Assembly: GCA_964472715.1 (NCBI GenBank)
Contig: CAYYMT010000002.1
Coordinates: 6,209 to 70,208 of the forward strand
Length of the DNA: 64,000 nt
Direction of reading: 5' to 3'
DNA from: JAFGTP01 sp964472715
Lineage (GTDB): Bacteria > Fidelibacterota > UBA2242 > JAFGTP01
The position numbers and the translations under genes were made by a program. The notes under the pieces were generated by a model that saw only the letters and a list, made by a program, of their open reading frames with translations, was not told where the DNA came from and ran no database searches. Shown here piece by piece: positions 26,489 through 34,249 of this stretch (the first letter of the stretch is position 1; every line of letters begins with the position of its first letter).

Positions 26489-27310
26489 TTAAACCAAATC
26501 CTGCAATATTTTTGAGAACCCATTCTTATTGTTGCTGGTAGTTGTGTGAAATTTATCCCGCAAGGGCGGCGGACTATTGGCCACCACATAACTTTGCGCT
26601 GTCCATTCCAGCATGTCAAGATCATTGTAATCATTGCCAAAGCTGATCGTATTGCGCTGTTCTATTCCCAAATGGTCACAGACCCACTGGCAACCGGATT
26701 TTTTAGATACCCGGGGATGAAAAATCTCCATCCAGATTGACTGATGGTCAAGGGGCGAAGTGGTTCGAATTACTTTAACATTTTCCAATTGACGGCGGAT
26801 GGCCTCGAACTTTTCCAAATCATCAAAAATGGCTAAAAACTGAGAAGCCAGGTTCAGATCGGGATGTACCACATGCATGCGGTCCGCATGATCCAAATAG
26901 AGATTTAGCCGGCGCTGAAAATCTTCCATAACCTCATCATGATGAAAATAATAAAACTGGTGATTGTCAGGCACTTCGCGGTGGAGCATGAAATTTATCT
27001 TTTCACGCATCAGCAGAGCGGACACACTGTCGATCTGGTGACGGGTCAAATTGCAGCTGTGAATCAAATGTTTGGTTTTCCAGTCCATAATACCGGCGCC
27101 GGAGGAAAAAACCACATAATCCACAGGAAAGTCTGGTGCAAGGGCCCTGTTTAAAGAATAGAGGTTCCGCCCGGTGGCGATTACTCTGGAAATATTTTTG
27201 TCTTTTAAATGATGCAGCATATCCAGATCAATCCGGCTGATTTCATGATCAGAATTGAGGAGCGTACCATCAAGATCGGTAAAAACGATTTTTATTGTTG
27301 ATTTATTCAT
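26489..27310 (-). CDS. HAD-superfamily phosphatase, Cof type
   Basis: A 273-residue HAD hydrolase of the Cof/YidA type IIB group. Motif I is 'IVFTDLDGTLLNSDHEIS', motif II is 'RVIATGRNLYSL' and motif IV is 'NTISFGNDYNDLDMLEW'. The cap domain lies between them. Such enzymes dephosphorylate sugar phosphates or phosphorylated cofactors with broad specificity. ATG 27310 gives a natural N-terminus; the longer frame to 27445 adds a low-complexity stretch and is unlikely. No good Shine-Dalgarno is visible. It is divergent from the DUF4922 gene. Confidence 0.9.
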   Translation of the reverse strand: MNKSTIKIVFTDLDGTLLNSDHEISRIDLDMLHHLKDKNISRVIATGRNLYSLNRALAPDFPVDYVVFSSGAGIMDWKTKHLIHSCNLTRHQIDSVSALLMREKINFMLHREVPDNHQFYYFHHDEVMEDFQRRLNLYLDHADRMHVVHPDLNLASQFLAIFDDLEKFEAIRRQLENVKVIRTTSPLDHQSIWMEIFHPRVSKKSGCQWVCDHLGIEQRNTISFGNDYNDLDMLEWTAQSYVVANSPPPLRDKFHTTTSNNKNGFSKILQDLV

Positions 27311-27382
27311 TTGATATTTTGCTTTTTTATACTTAGCATTTATTCCATTATAACCTAATAATCGAAAAAATACACAGAATCC

Positions 27383-28513
27383 ATGAAAATTGAAAATGTT
27401 GAAATTACAAAATATGAAATAGCGCCTTATCTCAGAAGCGGTCACCGCCTAACCCTTCAGGAAAAGATCAAAGCCCTGATTGATCATCAACTTACCCCTG
27501 TTTCCGGTTTTCCAGTGCTTATTAAAAATATGAAGCAATACATGAATTCCAGTTTTGCTTATATCAAGATCAACAATATTACCTATCGAATATTCTTTAA
27601 TCCGACACGCACAAAGAATGTCCGCGCCAATACATTCACCGACAAAACCAATAATCACAAATGCCTGCTTTGCGATCTGTTACCCGGACAAAAAGGACTC
27701 AGGGCTATAGACGGAAAATATATGATCATTCTGAATCCCGGCATTACAATTCCCGGCGATTTGACGATTCCCACAATCCGTCATGAGTTACAAATACTGG
27801 ATAACAAATTTTCTGATATGCTTGATTTGTCGCGAAAATTACCAGACTACTCTATTTATTTCAATGGCCCTCTGGCCGGCGCCACTTGTCCGCACTTTCA
27901 TTTTCAGGCCGGAATCAGGGACCGGCTTCCGCTGGAAAATTCTATCAATCAAATTATTGAAAAAAAACCAGCAGAGCGTTCTAACATCAATTGTATTTAT
28001 CAATCCAAAGAAACCCATATTTTTCATATCCCTTCATTTGCTCCTGTCACTTATGCCTGTTTTACCCCATCCAAAGACGAGGCCGAAAAATTTATGCAAC
28101 ACATGCTGCCAGCCTTGAAAGAACTTGATAAACAGTATATTCACAGCATTGAAAACATTCCTGATTTTGGTAGAGTCATTAAAGTCTTTGGTCAAGAGGA
28201 GTCCGAAGCCCGCTTCAATCTCATGGTAAAATATTATCCCAAAAAGAAAAAATACCTGACTGTTATTTTTCCGAAACTCTACAACCGCCCAAAAATATAT
28301 TTTGCGGCGGAAAAAAAGCGAATGATACTGGGTTTTGCCATCAAGGAAGCCCTGGGACATATTTTAACTTCAAAACGTGAGGATCTATTCAGATTGTTAG
28401 AGGATAAAGAAATTTTGCGTCAATCCTATTCAAATACTTCAATAACTCCTGTTATGAGAAAACAATTATCCCAAAAATTAAAAATTGCTTACAAACTAAA
28501 AAATCCGGTGTAA
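27383..28513 (+). CDS. HIT-like nucleotidyl transferase/phosphorylase (DUF4922-like)
   Basis: A 376-residue protein of the HIT-like group that includes DUF4922 and plant GDP-L-galactose phosphorylase. The catalytic-type motif is 'GATCPHFHFQAG' (His171 and His173), with 'FNGPLAGATCPH' matching the family. An N-terminal 'CLLCDLLPGQKGL' (Cys94, Cys97) resembles the Cys pair of galactose-1-phosphate uridylyltransferase and Ap4A phosphorylases. It probably moves or removes a nucleotidyl group on a sugar nucleotide or Ap4A-like substrate; the substrate is unknown. It ends in a terminator shared with the opposite-strand tRNAs. Confidence 0.78.
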   Translation: MKIENVEITKYEIAPYLRSGHRLTLQEKIKALIDHQLTPVSGFPVLIKNMKQYMNSSFAYIKINNITYRIFFNPTRTKNVRANTFTDKTNNHKCLLCDLLPGQKGLRAIDGKYMIILNPGITIPGDLTIPTIRHELQILDNKFSDMLDLSRKLPDYSIYFNGPLAGATCPHFHFQAGIRDRLPLENSINQIIEKKPAERSNINCIYQSKETHIFHIPSFAPVTYACFTPSKDEAEKFMQHMLPALKELDKQYIHSIENIPDFGRVIKVFGQEESEARFNLMVKYYPKKKKYLTVIFPKLYNRPKIYFAAEKKRMILGFAIKEALGHILTSKREDLFRLLEDKEILRQSYSNTSITPVMRKQLSQKLKIAYKLKNPV

Positions 28514-28527
28514 AAACCGGATTTTTA
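28501..28527. terminator. Terminator at the end of the DUF4922-like gene and tRNA operon
   Basis: Hairpin AAATCCGG-TGTAAAAA-CCGGATTT (about 28501-28524) followed by further T on the plus side. It overlaps the stop codon of the plus-strand gene and is nine bases downstream of the minus-strand tRNA-Ser(GCT). Confidence 0.85.
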
Positions 28528-28531
28528 TTTG

Positions 28532-28622
28532 CGGAGAGTGCGAGATTCGAACTCGCGATACCGTTACTAACGGTATACTCGCTTAGCAGGCGAGCGCCTT
28601 CAGCCGACTCGGCCAACTCTCC
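28532..28622 (-). tRNA. tRNA-Ser (anticodon GCT)
   Basis: A 91-base class II tRNA. The acceptor stem GGAGAGT/ACTCTCC, the anticodon arm CTCGC-CTGCTAA-GCGAG with anticodon GCT, a long variable arm and the T arm GCGAG-TTCGAAT-CTCGC are all present. The discriminator is G, as expected for serine tRNA. CCA is not encoded. It is the second of two serine tRNAs on the minus strand. Confidence 0.97.
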
Positions 28623-28643
28623 CTGGAAAGTTTCTTTCCAAAG

Positions 28644-28727
28644 CGGAGGTGGAGGGACTCGAACCCCCAAGGGCGCAAACCCGGCGGTTTTCAAGACCGC
28701 TGCCTTACCAATTAGGACTACACCTCC
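28644..28727 (-). tRNA. tRNA-Ser (anticodon TGA)
   Basis: An 84-base tRNA with acceptor stem GGAGGTG/CACCTCC, anticodon arm GCGGT-CTTGAAA-ACCGC with anticodon TGA, an extended variable region and T arm GGGGG/CCCTC around TTCGAGT. Discriminator G and the anticodon give serine. CCA is not encoded. It lies 21 bases upstream of the tRNA-Ser(GCT), with a small hairpin (TGGAAAG/CTTTCCA) between them that could aid processing. Confidence 0.95.
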
Positions 28728-28951
28728 GTTAACAAATAGCGGGCGAAATATACTCTTTTTTTCGGATTGAAAGCAAGAAAAAAAATGAATTTAATTAAAT
28801 TTTAATGAATCTGTTTTAGCCCGTTTAATAAAGGAAAATATTATAACGGGAATGGTATTATCATAAATAACATCAGTTGGATATAAAAAATTTATCTTCA
28901 AAAAAAATCTCACCTTATGGTATGAAGTTGTCCAAAAAAGTACACGAATAA

Positions 28952-29671
28952 TCAGTGACTTAGATATTCTTCAGCCTTTTTAATTGCCGGCAACTTTCCC
29001 ACATCCAGCCAAAAAGAGTCATTATGAACATAACCACTGATCAGATGGCTTTTTGCCAGGTCAAGATACCAGTGAATAATCGAGAATATCTGTTCCTCCG
29101 GCTTGTATTGAAATATTGCCGGATCAATGACATGTATGCCGCTAAAAGCATAGGCATTCAGATCATTAGAGTGCTGGCAGGTATAAACCGAGTTTCCGGT
29201 TTTCACATTTTTCCAACCACGTAAATAATTGTCGTCATCAAAGAGCAGATAGCGACTGGTTGTCCTGTTCCTGACTGCTAATGTTGCCAACGCCTTATTC
29301 CGGTGGTGAAAGGCCACCATTTTATCTAAATCAATGTCGGTGATGATATCAACATTATAAACAACAAAAGGATCATTGGCCAGCCATTTTTCCATTTTAA
29401 AAAGACCGCCACCGGTATTCAGTAATTGTTGTCGTTCGTCGGAAATATGGATAATTACACCGAAATTATTATGCCGGTGAAGATATTCCAGAATCAAATC
29501 TCCAAAGTGGTGGATATTGATAACAAATTCCTGAATGCCGTATTTTTTAAGGTAATTAATGGCGAGTTCCAGCAGTGTTTTCCCACCAATCTCAACCAGC
29601 GCTTTTGGTTTATTATCAGTCAGGGGTTGTAACCGGGAGCCAAGTCCGGCAGCGAAAATAACTGCTTTCAT
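28952..29671 (-). CDS. MurU-like sugar-1-phosphate nucleotidyltransferase
   Basis: A 239-residue nucleotidyltransferase with the N-terminal signature 'AVIFAAGLGSRLQPLTDNKP' and 'KALVEIGGKTLLELAI'. Further matches are 'INIHHFGDLILEYL', 'LLNTGGGLFKME', the metal-binding 'FVVYNVDIITDIDL' and 'DSFWLDVGKLPAIKKAEEYL'. Size and motifs fit MurU (N-acetylmuramate-1-phosphate uridylyltransferase) of the peptidoglycan recycling shortcut. It follows the AmgK-like gene by six bases, and GGAG at that gene's stop codon serves as its ribosome-binding site. The AmgK-MurU pairing supports the role, which remains inferred. Confidence 0.82.
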   Translation of the reverse strand: MKAVIFAAGLGSRLQPLTDNKPKALVEIGGKTLLELAINYLKKYGIQEFVINIHHFGDLILEYLHRHNNFGVIIHISDERQQLLNTGGGLFKMEKWLANDPFVVYNVDIITDIDLDKMVAFHHRNKALATLAVRNRTTSRYLLFDDDNYLRGWKNVKTGNSVYTCQHSNDLNAYAFSGIHVIDPAIFQYKPEEQIFSIIHWYLDLAKSHLISGYVHNDSFWLDVGKLPAIKKAEEYLSH

Positions 29672-29677
29672 AATCGA

Positions 29678-31117
29678 TCACTCCGTTTCAAACAGATGGC
29701 TTTCCATATGACTGACATCAACAGCCAGCCCATATTTTTCTTTCAGATGGCGGGCGAGATTTTCAGCGCAATAGACAGACCGGTGCTGGCCGCCGGTGCA
29801 ACCGAAGCTAACCATTAAATGGGTAAAATTCCGTTCCAGGTAATTATCCACCGCCATATCTACAATCCCATTCGTCTTATCTATAAAATTTTTAACGTCA
29901 TCTTTGGTACGAAAAAATTCAATGACGTCCTGATCCCTGCCTGTAGACTGGCTGAATTCGGCATACCTCCCGGGATTGCTGAGACAGCGGCAATCAAAAA
30001 TAAATCCTCCGCCATTCCCCGATGTATCAACGGGAAGTCCTTTCTTATAAGAAAAACTTTTAATTGTCACTGTGAGATCATTTTGTTCTTTGACAATATT
30101 TCGTAACAACTGTGATTTTGTTGTCTTTTGCAGGGCATTTAAAAGACTGGGGAGTTTCAGGGGCATTCGATAATTTTCCAGTAAATACTCCAGATTTTTT
30201 AAAGCATAGGGTATTGATTTTAAGAAATGACGCTTCTTTTCATAAAACCCCCGAAAGCCATATGCCCCCATGGCCTGCATGATTCGAATCAGCACATATC
30301 CCTGAAAATATTCCAAAAATTCTTCCCTGTTTACCGGAATATACTGTTCCAGTTCGTCCAGGTAATAGGCCATTAATTCCGACCGTACATGCTGTGGAAT
30401 ATTCGCTTTGGAGTCATAAAGCAACGAGGCCAGGTCATATTGCAGCGCGCCTTCTCTTCCCCCCTGGTAATCGATAAAATAGACATCCTCATGCTTCAGC
30501 ATAATATTTCGCGACTGAAAATCCCGGTATAAAAAATAATGGCAATCGGTTTGCAATAAATAATCGGTGAAAGTATGAAAATCCTTTTCCAGTTCCTGCT
30601 CGTTAAAGCCAATCCTGGCCAGTTTGAGAAAATAATATTTAAAATAATTCAGGTCCCACATCATGGACTGCTTGTCAAAACTGTGACGGGGATAAGCATA
30701 AGAAAAATCCAGATTCTTACTGCCGGCAACCTGGAATTGCGGCAGATTTTTAAGTACTTTTTTATAAGTCCTTTTAAGTTGATCCGGAAATTCTTCTCCC
30801 TGGTAAATTCCCGACAAATATTGATATAGCGTTATATCCCCAAGATCCTCCTGCAAATAAATATTATTCACAAGGTCGCTGAGGTAGATGCGGGGAACAT
30901 TTAAATTTTTTGCATAAAACTGTTCACTGTAATATAAAAAAGCCTGGTTTTCCTGGTAATCTTCATTAAATGTACCAATGGCGCTTTTGGTTTTGCCGTA
31001 TATTCTTATATATTCACGGTAGGAGCCGGAGCGGGGTAGTTTCTGTACCTCAAGGGCTTCTTCTCCAGACCATCTTACGAACATTTCAATTAATTTATTT
31101 TTGGTTTCAGTATTCAT
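29678..31117 (-). CDS. AmgK-like sugar kinase fused to a RapZ C-terminal domain
   Basis: A 479-residue two-domain protein. Residues 1-330 are an aminoglycoside-phosphotransferase-type kinase with the nucleotide loop 'LPRSGSYREYIRI', the catalytic loop 'YFLYRDFQSRNIMLKHE' (Asp199, Asn204) and the metal Asp216 in 'VYFIDYQGG', as in AmgK, which 1-phosphorylates MurNAc and GlcNAc. Residues of about 349-479 are a RapZ C-terminal domain ('FIFDCRCLSNPGR', 'VSFGCTGGQHRSVYCAENLA', 'VDVSHME'). In E. coli that domain binds glucosamine-6-phosphate. A MurU-like gene follows directly, so the pair should convert recycled amino sugars to UDP-sugars. The fused domain may sense amino-sugar phosphate; that is inference. 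Confidence 0.85.
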   Translation of the reverse strand: MNTETKNKLIEMFVRWSGEEALEVQKLPRSGSYREYIRIYGKTKSAIGTFNEDYQENQAFLYYSEQFYAKNLNVPRIYLSDLVNNIYLQEDLGDITLYQYLSGIYQGEEFPDQLKRTYKKVLKNLPQFQVAGSKNLDFSYAYPRHSFDKQSMMWDLNYFKYYFLKLARIGFNEQELEKDFHTFTDYLLQTDCHYFLYRDFQSRNIMLKHEDVYFIDYQGGREGALQYDLASLLYDSKANIPQHVRSELMAYYLDELEQYIPVNREEFLEYFQGYVLIRIMQAMGAYGFRGFYEKKRHFLKSIPYALKNLEYLLENYRMPLKLPSLLNALQKTTKSQLLRNIVKEQNDLTVTIKSFSYKKGLPVDTSGNGGGFIFDCRCLSNPGRYAEFSQSTGRDQDVIEFFRTKDDVKNFIDKTNGIVDMAVDNYLERNFTHLMVSFGCTGGQHRSVYCAENLARHLKEKYGLAVDVSHMESHLFETE

Positions 31118-31274
31118 CTTCTCTCTTTGGTTAGTATTTAAAATTACCCATAAAATCTAAAAAACAGACTGTAAATTACCAAAAAGCGACTAAATATCTG
31201 TACATTTTTTTGGCTTTTTCAAAATTAATCATGAAATTAGTCAACTTAAATACATAAAAAATGCAAGGAAATCT

Positions 31275-34235
31275 ATGGACGCGCATGAATTAATCTACTA
31301 CTACAATAAATTTAAATTCGGTGATGAATGCTATCACAACCTGATGACCGACCGCATCGAAAGTATCTTACTGGTCTCATCCTTTTACGATGCCTATACT
31401 TTTGAGCAGGACGGCCAGTTATCGCAGCAAATTTTTGGCGAATACCGGGAATTAAATCTTTCCATGGTACCAAAAATAACCAGCGTACCAACGGGTACGG
31501 AAGCGCTTAAGTTGCTTGAGCATGAAAAATTTGATATGGTCATTACCATGATGCACATCGGTAAAACCTCTCCTTTTACCCTGGCTGAAACCATTAAACA
31601 ACAGGATCCCAATCTGCCGGTGGTGCTTTTACTCAGTATGCTTTCCGATACTAAATACCTGAAAAATAAGGATGATACAAAATTCTTCGACGACATTTTC
31701 CTCTGGAATGGCGATTCAAAACTCTTTCTGGCCATCATCAAATCCCTGGAAGATAAAATCAATTGTGAAGCCGATACACAAAATGGCCTGGTGCGCGTAG
31801 TTCTGATTGTTGAAGACTCCATTAAATATTATTCAATGTTTCTTCCGTTACTTTATCAGGAAATCATGAAACAGACCCAGTATCTGATTGAAAGTGATGT
31901 GGCGGAAAACAATAAACGGCTGCGAATGCGCGCCCGCCCAAAATTAATTCTGGTACACAACCTGGAAGACGCAATGGAATTTTTTAATCAATACCAGGAA
32001 TATGTCATCGGTGTGATCTCCGATACCAGCTATCCTTTTAACGATGAAATGGATATGCATGCCGGCGTTAAGCTGATTTCAGCCGTCAAAAAAAGTGTTT
32101 TTGATATTCCTACAGTCCTCCTTTCTTCCGATCGATCCAACAAAAAAAATGCTGACGAAATCGAATCGCTTTTTCTTTATAAATACTCTTCACGGCTCCT
32201 GAGACGATTGCAGAATTTTATCTTGAATCACATGGGCTTTGGTGAATTTATTTTTCGCACAGCTGATCAGACAGAATTAACCCGCGCAAAAACACTGGGC
32301 GAATTTAAAGAGAAACTCCACCAGATTCCCAATGAATCCATTCTGTTTCACAGTGAAGCCAATCATTTTTCCGCCTGGTTAATGGCCCGGGGAGAAATTG
32401 AAATCGCCAGAAAATTAAAACCCTTAACCTATAAAGATTTTGCCTCTATTGAAGAGTTAAGAGGCTACCTGATATCAACGATCCTGGATATTCAAAAAAT
32501 TCACGGCCGCGGTAAGATCATTAATTTTTATGATTATATTAATCTCGCCCCCAATGAAGTGACCCGTCTCTGCAGCGGATCGCTCGGTGGAAAAGGCAGG
32601 GGCCTGGCCTTTTTAAACTCCCTGCTGGTGGCTATGGATTTTGATGAAAAATATCCGGAGGTCAATATTTTCCTGCCCAATACAGCTATTATCGGTACCA
32701 ATGAATTCGACAAATTTATCGAGATCAATAATATTGTTGAGGAAGACCTTTATGAAAAAACGGACCGTGAAGTTGACGAATATTTTATCAATTGCCGCCT
32801 AACGGATAAACTGATGCACCGGTTGGACATTATTCTGGATAATGCCCGCTATCCCCTCGCTGTGCGAAGTTCGGGACTTCTGGAAGACTCCTATGCCGAA
32901 CCTTTTGCCGGTATATACAGAACCTTTATGCTGCCCAACAATCATTCTGAAAAAAGCCTTCGTATGAAACAACTAACCGATGCCATCAAACTGGTCTTCG
33001 CTTCGGTTTTTAATTCCAAAACAAGGGAATATATTGAAAATATGGCCCATCAGTTGGATGAAGAAAAAATGGCGGTGATCATTCAGCAAATTGTGGGCAA
33101 TCAATTCGGAGAAAGATATTTTTATCCCTCCTTTTCCGGAGTGGCCCAGTCATATAATTTTTATCCCATTGCCGATATGAAAAACAAGGACGGGATTGTC
33201 TCACTTGCTGTGGGTATGGGAAAAGGAGTTGTGGAAGGCGGCCGGATTTTTAGGTTTTGTCCCAAATATCCGAAAAAAGAATTTCTCCTCCCTGAAGCCC
33301 AGTTGAAAAATTCGCAACAGTCTTTTTACACCCTGAACCTGGAAAGAAACAATATTAACCTGATTGACGGGGAAGATTCCACACTGGAAAAACTCAGTAT
33401 TTATGAAGCCAAAAAACATGAATCCCTAAATCATGTCGCCTCAACCTGGGATTATCAGAACAGCCGGCTCTATCCCGGCACAAAACGCAAAGGGGCGCTT
33501 GTTATTAATTTTGACAATATTATCAAATATGATTACATCCCCTTCGCCAGGATCATGGAAAATATTCTGGACATTGCCCAGACGGCATTGGGAATGCCGG
33601 CGGAAATCGAGTTTGCCGTTGACCTGAACAGGAACAATGAATATAACAAACCAACCTTTTATATTCTCCAGGTCCGGCCCCTTACAATTCGTTCTGAAGA
33701 TGTGGAAATCCCAAAGGATATTCCAAAAGAAAAATTATTTCTATCCTCCTGTCACAGTATGGGAAATGGCATTATCAACAATCTTACGGATGTCATTTTT
33801 GTGAAGCCGGATACTTTTGATAAAACCAAGACCGAACAAATGAGGGATGAAATTTCCAAAATTAATAAACAAATGAAAGAACAGGGACAATCTTATATTC
33901 TTATCGGGCCCGGCCGCTGGGGATCACAGGACCGGTTTTTGGGCATTCCGGTAAAATTTGTAGACATATCTTATGCAAAAGTGATCATCGAAGCGGGTAT
34001 CAAAGACTTTGACATTGATCCTTCACAGGGCACACATTTTTTTCATAATGTCGTTGCCATGGAATTGGGATATTTATCGATCCCGGTCAATAGCAATGAT
34101 TGTCATCTCGACTGGAAATGGCTCTGCCGGCAGAATGTTATTGAAGATGGCCAATTTTTTCGTCATGTAAAACTCAAACAACCGGCAGTTGTGAAAATGG
34201 ACGGGAAGCATGGTGACGCCATTATTTACAAATAA
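31275..34235 (+). CDS. Receiver-like plus PEP-synthase-type ATP-binding protein
   Basis: A 986-residue protein. Residues 25-165 look like a degenerate receiver domain (phospho-site replaced by 'MVITMMHIG'). Residues 175-320 look like a second receiver with an acidic pocket ('LIVEDS') and an Asp in 'GVISDTSYPF'. Residues of about 430-810 are a PPDK_N/PEP-synthase ATP-binding domain ('SGSLGGKGRGLAFLNSL', 'PLAVRSSGLLEDSYAEPFAG', 'FYILQVRPLTIR'). The swivelling phospho-His domain and the PEP-binding barrel of true PEP synthase are missing. The last 170 residues contain a conserved-looking 'YILIGPGRWGSQDRFLG'. AAGGA precedes the ATG. A hybrid histidine kinase follows 14 bases later. Confidence 0.82.
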   Translation: MDAHELIYYYNKFKFGDECYHNLMTDRIESILLVSSFYDAYTFEQDGQLSQQIFGEYRELNLSMVPKITSVPTGTEALKLLEHEKFDMVITMMHIGKTSPFTLAETIKQQDPNLPVVLLLSMLSDTKYLKNKDDTKFFDDIFLWNGDSKLFLAIIKSLEDKINCEADTQNGLVRVVLIVEDSIKYYSMFLPLLYQEIMKQTQYLIESDVAENNKRLRMRARPKLILVHNLEDAMEFFNQYQEYVIGVISDTSYPFNDEMDMHAGVKLISAVKKSVFDIPTVLLSSDRSNKKNADEIESLFLYKYSSRLLRRLQNFILNHMGFGEFIFRTADQTELTRAKTLGEFKEKLHQIPNESILFHSEANHFSAWLMARGEIEIARKLKPLTYKDFASIEELRGYLISTILDIQKIHGRGKIINFYDYINLAPNEVTRLCSGSLGGKGRGLAFLNSLLVAMDFDEKYPEVNIFLPNTAIIGTNEFDKFIEINNIVEEDLYEKTDREVDEYFINCRLTDKLMHRLDIILDNARYPLAVRSSGLLEDSYAEPFAGIYRTFMLPNNHSEKSLRMKQLTDAIKLVFASVFNSKTREYIENMAHQLDEEKMAVIIQQIVGNQFGERYFYPSFSGVAQSYNFYPIADMKNKDGIVSLAVGMGKGVVEGGRIFRFCPKYPKKEFLLPEAQLKNSQQSFYTLNLERNNINLIDGEDSTLEKLSIYEAKKHESLNHVASTWDYQNSRLYPGTKRKGALVINFDNIIKYDYIPFARIMENILDIAQTALGMPAEIEFAVDLNRNNEYNKPTFYILQVRPLTIRSEDVEIPKDIPKEKLFLSSCHSMGNGIINNLTDVIFVKPDTFDKTKTEQMRDEISKINKQMKEQGQSYILIGPGRWGSQDRFLGIPVKFVDISYAKVIIEAGIKDFDIDPSQGTHFFHNVVAMELGYLSIPVNSNDCHLDWKWLCRQNVIEDGQFFRHVKLKQPAVVKMDGKHGDAIIYK

Positions 34236-34249
34236 CAAAAATTGAAAGC

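Noticed and set aside
28452..28694. An 80-residue minus-strand open frame
   Set aside because: It runs through both serine tRNA genes and the terminator, so it is not coding.
31275..34235. Annotation as PEP synthase or pyruvate phosphate dikinase
   Set aside because: Only the ATP-binding domain is present; the phospho-His domain and PEP/pyruvate barrel are absent.
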